From assembly GCA_022495005.1 (NCBI GenBank), contig JAGYXB010001798.1, positions 434,001-498,000 on the forward strand: a DNA stretch of 64,000 nt. Direction: 5' to 3'. The DNA comes from Rhyacophila brunnea (lineage: Eukaryota; Arthropoda; Insecta; Trichoptera; Rhyacophilidae). Below, piece by piece: positions 10,916 to 23,291 of this stretch (the stretch's first letter is position 1; every line of letters begins with the position of its first letter). The translations under genes were made by a program, and so were the position numbers. The notes beneath the pieces were generated by a model. It saw only the letters and a list, made by a program, of their open reading frames with translations, made no database searches and had not been told where the DNA came from.

Positions 10916-11608
10916 CCTGGACATTCCTTAAACGTTGTAGATAATCTATTTATAATCGAAAAAACGATGTTTTTTCCGGTTCGGTACATGTTCAAATACA
11001 AGCATTAACATGATGTTACTCCCTACTTAATTTATCGTTTGTTAATTTATGGCAACGGCCGTATGTTGTAGCTTAACCACTGGAAAATGCCAATAGAAAT
11101 GGCGTATTTCAAAAAAATACTACCTTATTCTTAGGTCAATAATTAATATAAAACAATCATTATTCGTAGGATGTTTTATCACATTTGAATGGTCAAAGAC
11201 TAATCAATTTATTTAGAATTATCTTCAAATGTGTTAATCGTGCCCATTTTTTGAATAATAAAATGCCGAATTCTTGTCAAATTTGGGATCACAGAGATTA
11301 TAAAATATATTTTTTATCGTAAATATTTCACTATATAATGTTAACATTAATTTTACAAATGGTTTTATAAAAGCGTTTAAAAATTAATTAATCTAAAAAA
11401 TCTTAACACCACTGCACATGGATGGACTAAAATATGACCATATTCTAAAACATTAGATCGAGAGATTTAAAAGAATACTGTTTTATGTAATAAAAATACT
11501 TTAAGCAGTCATCAAATGTTAAAACAGATCAAATAAATATACTTACAGGATAATAAGGCTACAAAATTATATAAATAGATTATCCACAACGTTTAAGGAA
11601 TGTCCAGG
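10916..11608. mobile_element. Candidate 693-bp element with 39-bp inverted ends
   Basis: CCTGGACATTCCTTAAACGT (continuing to TATTTATA) at 10916-10954 is repeated in reverse at 11570-11608 with one mismatch. The interior is AT-rich and non-coding. TA dinucleotides stand 2 bp outside each end, which would suit a Tc1/mariner-like MITE, but this is weak. Confidence 0.5.
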
Positions 11609-12013
11609 ATTATGCTCTGAAAATACCATAAATCTAACAATTTTGACCTACGTGGCACACGTGGGCCGTTAACTTCTAATTGACTTATTTACCTATTTTC
11701 CTCTTTCTTTTCAATACTTTATGGTCTTTGGTTCGCGATATGGCTAACTGTATACGTGAAATACGGCTAACTGTATGAAGGTTTTCCAGACACGGATTTA
11801 TTAATATGTTAATCAGTAAAATTCTGAAGATGAAATAAAACTGTAATAAGTTCCATGGATATGATTGTTCAAGTGTGTATTGATTGTTTCGATTACCCAT
11901 TGCTTACCTACCTCCAACAGGTACTCTTTGCTACTGCATAATAATATAACAATATAAAATGTACATAAGGTAATATTTAAAATAAAAATATGAAAGGTTT
12001 AGGCTTCAAATAA
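11609..12013. other. Intergenic DNA downstream of gene 2
   Basis: No feature recognised. Confidence 0.5.
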
Positions 12014-12019
12014 TTTATT
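12014..12019 (-). terminator. Poly(A) signal of cuticle gene 2
   Basis: AATAAA on the minus strand about 55 nt past the stop codon, in a 3' UTR closely matching that of gene 1. Confidence 0.75.
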
Positions 12020-12073
12020 TACAGCATTGCTACTTAAAACTAGGATTTTGTATGCGTTAATCAGTGGTTGTTC

Positions 12074-15000
12074 CTAGTGATGGTAGTATGACTGAGCTGG
12101 GGCAGCGTAGTGAGCGACTGGGGCAGCGGCGTAGTGGGCAACTGGAGCAGAAGCGTAGTGGGCAACTGGGGCAGCGGCGTAGTGGGCTACTGGGGCGGCA
12201 GCGTAAGCTACTGGGGCAGCAACTTTGACGACAGGCTTGTAAGCGGGGACGGCATGCTGGGTGGGTTCACGGTGAACGACCGCGTTGAATCCGTTGTGGT
12301 CATCAGCGGTGTATTCTACGGTACGGCGGGTTCCGTCAGCTTCGATCAGGGAGTATGATCCTTGGACGGCATCTCCGTGACGGGTTTCGTGTTGGCTCTT
12401 GATGTCACCGGTGTGCTCATCATGGACGGAGTATTCGAAGTTGTATTCGGCGGGGCCATCGGCGTATTGTTCATGTTGGGGAGCGTAGTGGGCAACTGGG
12501 GCGGAGGCGTAGTGAGCAATGGGGGCGGCAACCTTGGCGTAGTGGGCTACTGGGGCAGCGGCGTAGTGAGCTACTGGGGCAGCTGCGTAGTGGGCTACTG
12601 GAGCAGCAGCGTAGTGGGCTACTGGGGCAGCTGCGTAGTGAGCTACTGGGGCGGCAGCGTAGTGTGAGACTGGAGCGATGACTCCAGCTTGGGCCACAGC
12701 CACGAAGCAAGCGAGGGCGAAGATCTGTAAAAAAAAATAGTTATATTGTTATTCAGTTACGGATTTTTAAAAATAATATCATAAATTATTGTTTACACTG
12801 AGGGATAGAGGAGTAAATAGATTCCGTTCTCAATAATTATCATTAGTTTTGTCCTGTCACTCTTAAAAGAATGCAGTATAAACGTATTAAAAAAAATCAC
12901 TTCCTCGTTTAAAGATATATTTAATTGGATAAATAATTAACGTTTGTTTACTGAATTGGTTCATCACAAAAATGTAATGTTTTTAAAAGTTGTTATTTTA
13001 CAATTAGAATTAAAGCTTTGGGCATCATGTTCTTTTAAAATGATGAATATTAAATAATAACATTAGAACAATCAAGAAAAATATTAATAGCTATGAGGTT
13101 ACTTCGTTATAATGCAACCAATTAATAAAACCTAACTTATCAATTAAAAGACTTTATACTATATTCATACAATATTAATAATAGTATTCTTTTTCTACCA
13201 TGTCTGATCCTAATAGGATCATATGGGGCTCCACAGAGTAGAGGTTTGTATTAACAGATTTTGTTTTTTTTACGAGAAATTGATGTTAGCCACTTGCTCA
13301 ACCTATTAGGTCTATACCCTGACTGACACACAAATTGAAAAACAATATTATGTGTACTTGCCAGACCCAGGATTCGAACCTGAGACCCAACGAGACGCCG
13401 TGATAGTCCAACGCTTAAGCCGCGCGGCTACCGTGGGTGTTGTAATAGTATACTGCATCGATATTGTTTGAATAATATAAATGCTACTTTATCGGGAGAC
13501 CTACGTGTGATATATTATTATAAAATGCTATGCATAATTTGTCATGGGGGAATATTAAATGGAGCCCTAAATGCATGATGACAACCTTTCAATTTACATA
13601 CTATAACTTGTATGCCCTACTAAGTAAAAAAGACAGTGTTTTTGGTTTTAATGCAATTTTTATCAGAGATTTGAACTACATTTCCTCTGACATAATGTAA
13701 AATTATTGGACTGTTTTGACGTAATCTCTAAATAGAGAAGTGTGTATTTAGAGATAAAATTAAAATTAATATAACATAAAAGGTAATTTAAATCTCTTGC
13801 AATAACCAAAAACACTGTCTTTTTACTTAGCAGGGCAAATTTTATGTTTAATATTATTATAATAAATATTAACAGTGGCACATGTGAATAAAAATTATAA
13901 CTATTTTGTCAATACACTTTGTCAAGTGCAGAGAACTGCAAGTTTTTAAATAAAATTTTATTCACACAACAAAAAAAAACTTACTAAAAATAACTTATTT
14001 CAGTTAGGTACGTTGCTGATTTTCAATAGTTTTACAAAACTGCTTTATCAACAATTTTAATATTTGGTAGTACGTAAACATGAATTACTGTTCTATGTAA
14101 TCCTGATCATTATTTTTAATATATGAAACAAGTACTAATTTAAGTCGTGTATTATTTTATTTGACTAATGTATGCATATAATATTATGTTCATAAAATAT
14201 TGGCGAAGAAGTAGTTATTGATGCATAAATATTAAGTACGTGTTTTTAAATAAAACAATTATTGTATTATGCAACCTAGTTGTCGACATTTAAAACCATT
14301 TATATAATATATTATAATATGCATCAACTTGTAATTGTTATAAAAGGTAATACAAGGTGTATTCAATTATAAAAAAAAAACAATTAAATAGGTACAATAT
14401 AATTTAAATATACTATGCACGCTTGAATTTTCTTTATCTGTAATTAATTGATTCTAATAATTTTAAGTATTTTTAATATGCATACTTTAAATCATTTTAT
14501 CGAAGTTATTAAGGTAAAAAGGGGAATTTTTCGATCTGCCTCCTTTTAAGTTATATCGTTTATACGTATGACAGTTTATCATGTAATATTGTATTGGAAA
14601 TGTATAGCTGTATAGTATTGAGATCAAATTCTTGACTAAATAAAACACTTAATACAAAATACGTAATAAAATATCACGCGAATACGAGGGAAAGACAAAA
14701 GAAAAATTATGTATGTAGGTAAGTAAATTAGAAATATAATCGTATTGTATAATTTAAATAAAATTCTGGTAGCTTGTAACAAGTCGTGCCTATTAAATTA
14801 TTAAGGTTCTTATTTATTCTGATCCAATTTGAACATTACTGTATGCAATGTTCTATGAACAACGCGTATTTTTTTATTTCAATGCTATACGGTTATCTCT
14901 TTCTTCTATGATAGCTCATGATGAACTGTGCTACGGTGAAATGTATTACGTAGAATTTTCATGTAACCAATTTCCATGCCTGAATCATTCAAAACATATT

Positions 15001-15732
15001 TTTTAGTTTTGGAGACAGGTTTGTGCGTTATAAATCCAACCCAATTGGCAAAAATAAATATTGCTTATTTACGATACAAATATATTAATGTACTAATAAT
15101 TATTGTGATCAGTTTTCTACAATTAAATAAATGTATTAATATTATATTGCACAGCATCGTTCTACCAGTCAGTAATTTAAAAAACCACACTAAACGAACA
15201 AAACTTAAAAAAAAACATTATGACGTGGGTCTTCATAGGATGATAGTTAAATTAAAATACATTTTACGATACGTTAAATTTAACATGTTAACTAATTATA
15301 TTTTTAAAGATCAAAAAAATGCTATGGTTAGTTAATAGGTAGAGGAACCGTATATTATGAACCTATGTTTTAATCCCACGAATCGACAAAATAAGTACCT
15401 ATGTTGTCTTTAAATATGTGAATAATCCAGTGCTTGAACCCAATGCACTGGGAAAATAGCTAACTTTAATTCGCCATAAAAGTGTATGAAAATATTCAAC
15501 ATCCGTTTTTGGACGTCTTTATTCTATCTACCCTTAATAGCGATTTTGCTACGTTAATCACATGTCACATAACGAATAAATTTCTATATTAGGTACATTA
15601 AATTAAATAACACTTGAAATGCAGTCCGTTATAAACACGTAAATTATAAATTAATTAGTACATAATAATATGTAATATTATACTAGTATATAATAATATT
15701 ATTATCTTATGTAAACGTACTTTGAATGCCAT
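12074..15732 (-). CDS. RR-2 cuticular protein, gene 2 (two exons, 220 aa)
   Basis: Paralogue of the gene at 6407-7929. Exon 1 is 15721-15732 (MAFK) with a GTACGT donor. Exon 2 is 12074-12724 behind a TTACAG acceptor. The intron is 2996 bp, much longer than in the two sisters, and holds a SINE and a small foldback element. The 220-aa precursor has the same signal peptide (cleavage AQA|G after residue 17) and five AAAPVAHY octapeptides. The RR-2 domain spans about residues 97-158, with [17 protein letters not shown] where genes 1 and 3 read [12 protein letters not shown] short APVAHY tail ends AQSYYHH. It is expected to be a secreted chitin-binding cuticle component. Leader and promoter are almost identical to those of gene 1, so the two are probably co-expressed and recently duplicated. 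Confidence 0.95.
13188..13442 (-). mobile_element. tRNA-derived SINE (SINE1) in gene 2 intron
   Basis: The minus-strand head has an A-box-like stretch (GTAGCCGCGCGGCTTAAG) and a perfect pol III B box, GGTTCGAATCC (13370-13380). An unrelated body follows, ending near GATCCTATTAGGATC. The flanks carry a 9-bp duplication, TAATAGTAT, at 13179-13187 and 13443-13451. It sits on the sense strand of the host intron. Confidence 0.85.
13613..13837. mobile_element. Foldback MITE in gene 2 intron
   Basis: Inverted termini of about 35 bp (TGCCCTRCTAAGTAAAAA, then GACAGTGTTTTTGG, with one indel) bound a 225-bp AT-rich unit. No clear target duplication was seen, so the superfamily is unknown. Confidence 0.6.
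14829..14935 (+). repeat. Single copy of the repeat found in tandem at 33165-33490
   Basis: ATTACTGTATGCAATG, then CATGAACA-like and CAATGCTATACGG blocks match each unit at 33165-33490. Lies in the gene 2 intron. Confidence 0.55.
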
Positions 15733-15790
15733 TTTGTGTTCTGTCGATAACTGTTTGAGACAAACTGTGCTTTACATGAATGAAATCGAG

Positions 15791-15799
15791 CCTTTTATA
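15791..15799 (-). promoter_or_regulatory. TATA box of cuticle gene 2
   Basis: TATAAAAGG on the minus strand, 33 bp before the initiator A at 15766 in GCACAGTTTG. The leader is 34 nt and nearly base-for-base the leader of gene 1. The upstream block GTCGATTGTTTTACACTG (15868-15885) and a single GAAGGTAAAG (about 15905-15914) match gene 1. Confidence 0.85.
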
Positions 15800-16147
15800 T
15801 CGAAAACTTTTGCATACAGCCTCCCTCCACGGCTTTCGCATTTCTGATCAGATGCATAGCGAGAAATGTCGATTGTTTTACACTGGTCATTTGCAGAATA
15901 TTCGCGAAGGTAAAGCTTTTTTAAAATATTAATATTCACCCACATCCTGTGTTTTACATTTTCGCGCGCTGTTTCCTCGTAAAATATAGTAATTAATATC
16001 ATAATATGCCATTAATTATCGCCATTTTACAAATTGTCCTTTGATCTTTGGTTTTAAAAAAATAAATATATTAAAAACTTACATTAGTTATACTAGTCAT
16101 TAATTATACTACAATACTGATCAAATGGAAAATATAATATTGGTGAC

Positions 16148-16709
16148 GATGAGTGGATGTAGGCTGTTAAAATTCGACATAAATAGTGCACATTAAACTT
16201 GTCAGTCATAATTATTTGTTTTCATTAAACTAAGAATACAATTTGCAGATGGTGCTGATTAGTTTTAAAAACTAAATTAAACCCAGCCCAAAACAAACCA
16301 TCATAATTTAGGTATGCTATGGGCGATCCGACAAAAATAGTGCACACTTTTTCAGTCATATTTATTTGTTTTTGTTGAATTAAGAATAAGTACATAATGT
16401 TACAGATGGCGTTTTTTAGTTTTTTTCCTTTTTTTAGTTTAGGCACCAAACCATAATCGACAAAAAATATTCTTCTGTCTATAAAATATATGCCATAATT
16501 ATAGATCTTTTATAGACAAAAGAATATTTTTTGACTATTATCATGACTTGGAGTAGGCGGGGCTTAATTGAATTTTAAAAACTGACGAACACTATCTTCA
16601 CTACACAATATTATAGTCTTAGTTCAATAAAAATAAATACGTTTGACTGACACAGCTTAGCGTGAACTATTTATGACGGATCTTAACAGCCTACCTCCAC
16701 CCTTCGACA
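16148..16709. mobile_element. Long foldback element C, copy 1
   Basis: Arms of more than 200 bp face each other: GATGTAGGCTGTTAA...TAGTGCACATTAA on the left, and the near-complement ending TTAACAGCCTACCTCCACCC on the right. TTAA at 16380-16383 is the empty counterpart of the MITE insertion at 54398-54761. Confidence 0.75.
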
Positions 16710-16826
16710 CTGCATAATATAAAGTTTTCAAAACATAGAACAGACATAGAACGTCATTATTACAATTATTATAACTGAATTTTGAAAAATATCAGCTCAT
16801 ATTATACAACATATAATATCGATCGT

Positions 16827-17175
16827 CAGTGGCGATTTTCTTTGACACGATCAGTTTAACATTTAAAGAGGGCGTCGAAACAGTCTCAATCAGTCATAAA
16901 TAAAAATATTAAAAGATACGTATTTTTAATAAATTGAAACTATAATATATTACACAAAACACCAAACACAATAAAAATAGCCCACTAATAATATTATGTG
17001 TCTTCTTTAACAATAATTATTGATTTTAGTTACAGGATGTGATTCTAGGAAAGAGACACTGTTGCAAATATTGCCAGTAGGAATTAATGATTTTTATATT
17101 TTTTCATCATGAAGGGCCTCAAAATCACTAAGTAGCTCAGGCATCTAAGCCCCTAAGCCCCTAAGCCCGACACTG
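16827..17175. mobile_element. hAT-like element (CAGTGGCG family), 349 bp
   Basis: Ends CAGTGGCGATTTTC and GGGCTTAGGGGC-type (complement CAGTGTCGGGC). The flanks are TCGATCGT (16819-16826) and TCGATCAT (17176-17183), an 8-bp duplication with one change. It contains three TAAGCCCC units near the right end. Confidence 0.7.
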
Positions 17176-17384
17176 TCGATCATGGTAATGTTTCTTCACT
17201 ATTAAATCACAACACATATATATAATATTATAATATATTCCAGAGAAAATGTGCCTACTGACTCATTAAAAACAACCATAAATTATGAATAATTCAATTG
17301 CTCTTACCAAATTTTCACATACATTTCTTTCCCTTGCCAGTGTTATATTTTGTGTTTTAGGTAATAAAATAATATATTCTTCTT

Positions 17385-18640
17385 TATGCCATCCCCTAGC
17401 GGAGGTCTGCCACCAGTGACGTCCCTAGACAAAATGCCGCCCCTAGGCTGCGCCAAAATTCCGCCCCATTTTTTATGCAGTATTTTTTACCATACTTTCA
17501 TGACTCCAATATCTAAAAAATGTGTTGTATGTATACATTACTAACAAAATAATACCACTAAAACATACAAAATTAAATGCGCATAAATATAGTATAACTA
17601 AGTTAGACACTTACACAAATCACCAGAGTCTGAGGTCCTTAAAAGATACACCTGACAACTGTTAAACCTTTTATGTTAATTAATACATTTTGTTGCCAAC
17701 CACTGACCTAATTTTTTTAGTGGAAAGATATTTTCGTTATTGCTAAGTTTAGGTGCCTATTTCTATATATTATACCAAATGATTCTCCACGATTTGCCGC
17801 CCTTCGAGTGAATACCGCCCCCAAGCAACGCTCAATCTGCCTACCCCCACGGGACGTCACTGTCTGCCACCATCAAGGCGATCTTAGCTTTGTCTTCTGC
17901 TACCAGGCACAGTTCGGTGGAGCTGCACTCGTACCAATCACGGAGGTTTTTAACCCACAAAATGTGGCGTCGTTATCTGCTACTCTTACCATTGATCTTT
18001 CCTTGAATGACAAGTTGGGGATTGCTGTTCTTTTGTCCTGCCATAATATGGCCGAGGTATTATAGTTTCCTGGTTTTGATACTACGCAGAACTTCTCAGT
18101 TCTTTCCAATTAGATTGAAATCTTTAACATTAATTGTCACCCGCTCAATCCAAGGAATTTTGAGGATGCGTCTATACAGCCACATCTCGAAAGCTTCAAC
18201 TCTCCGTGATATCTCTTCGTTTCCCGTTCATACTTCCATACCATTTAAAATAATTGAGAGAACAAAACAACATACCATACGCAGTCTCAGACCTAAGTTA
18301 AGGTCTCGATTCTTAAGAAAGCGTCTCATTTTGAGATAGACACTCCTTGCGATTTCAATAATTTTAGTTTTTATTTACTGAGACTGGTTCCATTTCTCAT
18401 TGCCCCATGTAACGTTCAATTATTGGTTTGCTGTTAATGACAAAACTTGTGTTGGTGTTTGGTGTCTCTATTTTTGATACTAGCAATAGTTTTATTTTCT
18501 TGAGGTTCATTTTTAAACTATAAGAATTACTGACCTCATTATCCCTTTCTACCAGTTGATGAAAACTCTTTAAACTACAAACATGTGACATCGGCATATC
18601 GTATATTGTCAATAGGTTTTCCATTAACCAATTTATTACT
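17385..18640 (-). mobile_element. LINE reverse-transcriptase fragment (broken by a hAT insertion)
   Basis: Minus strand. At 18397-18624 an open frame carries an RT thumb-like segment (NEVSNSYSLKMNLKKIKLL, VINSKPI). Further along, with stops and shifts, are FEMWLYRRILKIPW, IKTRKL, YLGHIM, QGKINGKSS and KNLRDWYECSS. These are the carboxyl-terminal motifs of an insect LINE reverse transcriptase. No intact catalytic core is present. The hAT MITE at 17414-17862 splits the 3' end. Further fragments of the same family lie at 44876-45000, 45885-46310 and 49245-50035. Confidence 0.8.
17414..17862. mobile_element. hAT MITE (CAGTGACGTCCC family), copy 1
   Basis: A 449-bp element, CAGTGACGTCCCTAG...GGGACGTCACTG, with a perfect 8-bp duplication TCTGCCAC (17406-17413, 17863-17870). 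Removing one copy of the repeat and the element restores the LINE sequence, so it landed in the LINE. Confidence 0.92.
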
Positions 18641-19184
18641 ATATAATATTATTCTTTTACTATAATCCACTGTAAATTAACATATTTAACACATAATAGA
18701 AGTGAGAATATTATAATATATCAGTTGTTATTTTTTCGGAGTCCAACAAAAGAGTGTAGATTTACATGTACGAATTTTAATAATAAACAAAAGAAAATCC
18801 CATGAGAAAATTCGAATTTGACAAAAAGTAAAACAAATGAATTATTATATTTTTAATAATGTGTGGTTTACACAAGAATGTCACTAAATTTAGATTAGGT
18901 ATACATAACACCAACATTAATCTTAAAAAGGGAATCAAACGTCAGAAAAGAAAAGTATGTATGTCATAGCAGAAATCATTGCATACTAAATTAAAGGCTA
19001 CAAAAACTATCTTAGAAAAAATTAAATAACGTAAATACTCCATAATCATTGATGAAGTTGTTTTTTTTAGCATCCTTCTCCTTTTTCTTGGTCAGAATCT
19101 CATGACTGAGGATCGTGTTTACCACCTGGGTGCTGCGGCAACCCCGACACCGTCTTTTGGCTTGCAGTCAGTATATTGCTACCC
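18641..19184. other. AT-rich intergenic DNA
   Basis: No feature recognised. Confidence 0.55.
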
Positions 19185-19374
19185 TAAAAGCCGTTTCACA
19201 CGGGACAACTGTGTCCAGCCACCGGTGTGTCGAAATGCCGCATTTACATAATTAATATAAATGAACGCGACACTCGCGTGTACCCGTCTGAACTCGTCCA
19301 GTCAGTTATGTGTAAATGCAGCCGCTCGACACACCGATGCCTTGACACAGGTGTCCCGTGTGAAATGGCTCTAA
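19185..19374. mobile_element. Small GC-rich foldback MITE
   Basis: About 45-bp imperfect inverted ends (AGCCGTTTCACACGGGACA and AGCCATTTCACACGGGACA, then CTGTGTC and CGGTGTGTCG) around a short centre. About 190 bp in total. Confidence 0.7.
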
Positions 19375-20054
19375 GTCTCCAGAATGTATTATAGCTCGCT
19401 ACTGTTAAGTAATGCACAGGAGATAATTTGTTCTGACCGAGTGTAACTGGAAGCCACATATATTCCTCGTTGAGTTGAATGATGCTCCAGCCAGGACCGC
19501 GTCAAGGTTACCAGCAGAAAATTACCCCCTGCCCAAATAAACAACTTATTGGAATAATATTTAAAAAAATATGTCACATTTTACCCAAATATATAACTTT
19601 CTAAAGTATATCGTGAAACTATTTAGTAAAATCGAATCGAGCACATTTTATATTAAAATATTAATTAATGATAATTAATGATATATAATTGCAACGCAGG
19701 CGAGTTTTCTTACTATATGAGAAACAAGCTCATAAAATATGATCCACTTAGCTCATTCGGTGTGCTTCCATGCTTTATAATTTATATTTTTTATAATTTA
19801 TGTACCTTTTACTTTACTTTCCGTACTGTTTTGTGATACTGCATACATTTTTGTCTTCTTTACACTGTTGAATAGATACTAGGTATTGCTTTGTTTTTAA
19901 ATATCATATTGTAAACGTCTTAAATTTATAATTTGTAATGTTCAAAATGTGTATGTAAAAAATAAATAAATTTAAATTTGAATTTGAATAAGGCAAATTG
20001 TTTTTTATTCAAATGTATCTTCGTGGCTCACTTTATTTTCTGACGCCCTTTGTC
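19375..20054. other. Intergenic DNA; possible LINE tail
   Basis: 19700-19990 is T-rich and ends in AAAAAATAAATAAATTTAAA, like the 3' UTR and tail of a LINE. No coding sequence supports this. Confidence 0.35.
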
Positions 20055-20925
20055 GTACGAATAATTGAGCGTAGTTATACACAAAGCAGCCAGGCCACAA
20101 TTATGAAAAAAATGAGTTATTGTGATTTCCATAATCTCACACGTTTGTTTTACATTCTGCACAAATCAGCCAAGCTGCTGTCATACAAAAATCTCATATA
20201 AATGCGTTTTAAAGATTTTGCAAATCACAGAATATGACATTTTCGATCTGCATAAAGCAACCAAGCTGCTGTCATAAAAAAATGTAATATAAATGCGTTC
20301 TAAAAATATGCTATATTTGATCTGCAAAAAGCAGCCACATGATATTATTATGTACTTACCTAATTATTAAAATCCTAATAAGGTGTGTTTTTCTACATTC
20401 AATTAATAAACATTATTTTCTCAATTACATTATATGTTTTCATTTTATTATAAATATAATATAATATTATATAGATTTTTCACGTAAAAATTAGTGCCAG
20501 GCAGCTAAATATTAATGTATAATTTACAAGATTTTCGAATTATTTTCAGAACTTTGTAATTCCCATAATACTTGAATAACTTAGAAGGTTTTTTTAAGAT
20601 AATAGATGCAAAAATAACGATTTTTCTTAGAAAAATAAGAGTTGGCTGCGTTCAAGAATGAACATTTTAAAAAACCCATTTTGCACAAAACAGCCTGGAC
20701 TGCTAAAACACCAAAATTTCATAGATTTTATGCTTTTATCTCTCCATAAGTTACACAAAATCATATATATATATATACATATATAATATCTATCAATCAA
20801 AAAGTATAAACAGTATACAGAGGCTTTGTGGATTTAAAGAAACACAATTTACATAAAATTGCTTCTATCTCTGTTTGAGGTTTGTGTGGACTGGCTGCTT
20901 TGCGTATAACTACGCTCAATTAATA
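20055..20925. repeat. 871-bp unit with inverted ends and internal CAGCCA repeats
   Basis: AATTGAGCGTAGTTATACAC (about 20063-20082), continuing AAAGCAGCCAGGCCAC, recurs in reverse at about 20887-20921. Inside, TCTGCA(C/T)AAA.CA.CCAAGCTGCTGTCAT with AATATAAATGCGTT is repeated about twice with a third partial copy at 20320. Type unknown. Confidence 0.55.
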
Positions 20926-20955
20926 TGTTTATTACATAAAAGTTTTATTTATTAC

Positions 20956-21141
20956 TCATCCTATTCTGATTTCTGCCACCCGTGTATTTTGTTTCCTCAA
21001 GACCCCGCTTGGCGCGCCCCTGATTCTGGTGATTCCTTTTCGAATAACGAGCTCTCTTCCAGAAGTGTTATAACCTATAATATAACCCACGATGTTCATT
21101 CCCAGGTATCTAAAACTCTCCGTCATAATAATAAATGACAT
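20956..21141 (-). mobile_element. LINE reverse-transcriptase fragment
   Basis: The 61-codon frame contains ESFRYLGMNIVG and later REL.IRKGI.RI and GVLRKQ. FRYLG is the usual RT thumb motif and IRKGI.RI the helix after it. It is truncated on both sides. Confidence 0.6.
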
Positions 21142-22878
21142 CGTATTAAATGCCTATATTATTATCGAATGGGTTTTTTAAAATATATTGAATGATAAAT
21201 ATTATTACTTAACAGTAACTGGATCAATTAATTTAAATACACAGGAAATCAATTAAAATGAATTATTAAGTAGGTACTTACTCAGTAAAATATTAAAAGA
21301 AATAATCATAACGTTTTCAATATAAATTTTTGCCGGAAGGCTACGAAATAAAACGATATATTACAGTTTGTTATATCTAGCTATTTTTTATACTACACCA
21401 TAATATCACGAGCCATAGATACAGTGGTCATACGACTCATAGAAACACTCAACCTAAGGAGAATTTCATAGATGTGTGATATATTAATATTTTGTGATTG
21501 TGATCTTTGTCGTCACAATCACAAAATAAAAGGTGTTTCTAAATAGAATAGAATACAGTAAAGTATAGTTAAAAGCAAAGAGAGCATGAGACATAAGCAA
21601 GGGCCGTGGATTACCTGATCTTTTTCAAGCCGAACAATAATTACTTCTGCAACCTCGCAACTGACAACTGTAAATTTAATTAGAAACAAAGAATTACACG
21701 GCTGAAGGCACGTGCAATCTATGATTTAAGATGTACATAATAAAGTCCTGGACGCCACACGATCTTGAAGCTGTGAAAGATTATAATTATTAATTAACAG
21801 TGTGGAATAAAGTGGGAACAATAAATAAAAGAGCAATTTATATACTTGACAGAAACTATATTATAGCAAAAGCAAGAAATTAGAAATACATTAAAAGGTT
21901 ATTAAGCGGCTAGATATTTAAATTTGGAAATACTAAAATAAATGCAAGCAGCTAAGTTTGAAAAGAAACATTGGAAGAGTAGTGAATCAAATAATAGATT
22001 TAAAATACCAAACTGGAACGATCAGAGGCTTCAAATACTGCGGCTTCAATCGTGCTCCGTTAAGTGACGTCCATGATAAATGTTGGGTAAACTCAAGCAG
22101 AGCACGACTATACTAGACGACAGTCAGAATTAAAAAGCCAAGTTGCTTGTTCCACACCTCGCGACGTCCGTTGCGGCCGGAAATTCCATCAGCGACATCT
22201 GTCAAATCGCGTACGCTCCATCGACGTGACCATAGATAATCGTCGGGGTTGCCAGCGGTATGAAAGTTAGTTATGTTCATTTTGAACATTACATGTGTTG
22301 TATCTCATAAGCCCTGTCAATATTCGGGCATATTTTTCGTACGCTAGATGAACACATCGCAGTGCATGCGTAGCGTTTGCATTGCCTGATGTCTTTTTTC
22401 GTGTAATATCTGTTGCGGTCAATGACCTCGGGCCTTGTCACCATTATTTAAACAACATAAGAATAATCGTCGCATCTACAGTCAGCACATTCTACACGTG
22501 TGAAATTCTTCGATGGAAACGCTCGAAGTTGCAATAATGCAGAGGCCAGCAGATTTCCCAATTGCAAACTTCACCAACAATGACTCGCAATTTACCAAAT
22601 ATTCATGTTTATAAATAGCGGATTGATGGATTATCCATAATATCAATCTTAATCTCAGTCCGTTCGGTAAACTCAGACACTCATAACTTACCAGACTGAG
22701 TATATCTCACCGCGTGGTACTCTGCACTATTTACTTTCGTACCTGTAAAAGTATCCATCTTAATTTCAGTCCGATCAGTAATCTTCGTGTCATTCTCTGT
22801 ATCGCTCCTCATAGCATCTCATCCACCGAACCTCGGACCAGTAACATACTCTTGTATATTTTTTTTGGTTACATGTAA
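21142..22878. other. Intergenic DNA, no gene recognised
   Basis: No open frame of note. Around 22640-22665 and 22758-22780 the motif TCTTAAT(C/T)TCAGTCCG is repeated about 115 bp apart, each time followed by a GTAA. 22130-22400 is moderately GC-rich without recognisable content. Confidence 0.5.
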
Positions 22879-23291
22879 GTTGTACGTATGCAGTTTATCG
22901 TGGGGCACTTATTCGTGCGCCGCAGTACGTGAAACATGAGTTCGTATAACATTTTATCAAATGACGAGTTCTTCGTTGAACATTTCACCGTGGAATATAT
23001 TTGTACGTATCTTACAAAATGCGGCGATAGTTTGCAAATAGTACGGTTCCAATTAGATTAACCCTAACCTAATGACACTCCCCTCTGATCGGACTGTTTT
23101 TGTGTATGTGTCACTAGCCTAACCTAACCTAGTAAAGACATCTCCACATGTTGTAGCATACGTACAAATATACTCCATGGTGAAATGTTCAACGAAGAAC
23201 TCGTCATTTGATTAAATGTTACACGAACTCATGTTTCACGTACGCGGCGCACAAATAAGTGTCCTGCGGTGAACTGTTTACGTACAAATTT
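22879..23291. repeat. Long inverted repeat with telomere-like loop
   Basis: Arms of about 140 bp (22879-23019 and 23150-23291) share CACTTATT.GTGCGCCGC, GTGAAACATGAGTTCGT, CAAATGACGAGTTCTTCG and TATATTTGTACGTA. The loop holds CCCTAACCTAA and CCTAACCTAACCTA. Confidence 0.8.

Noticed and set aside
14976..15335. 119-codon plus-strand frame inside the gene 2 intron
   Set aside because: Lys/Ile/Asn-rich, as expected of AT-rich intron sequence; no motif, and it lies on the strand opposite the host gene.
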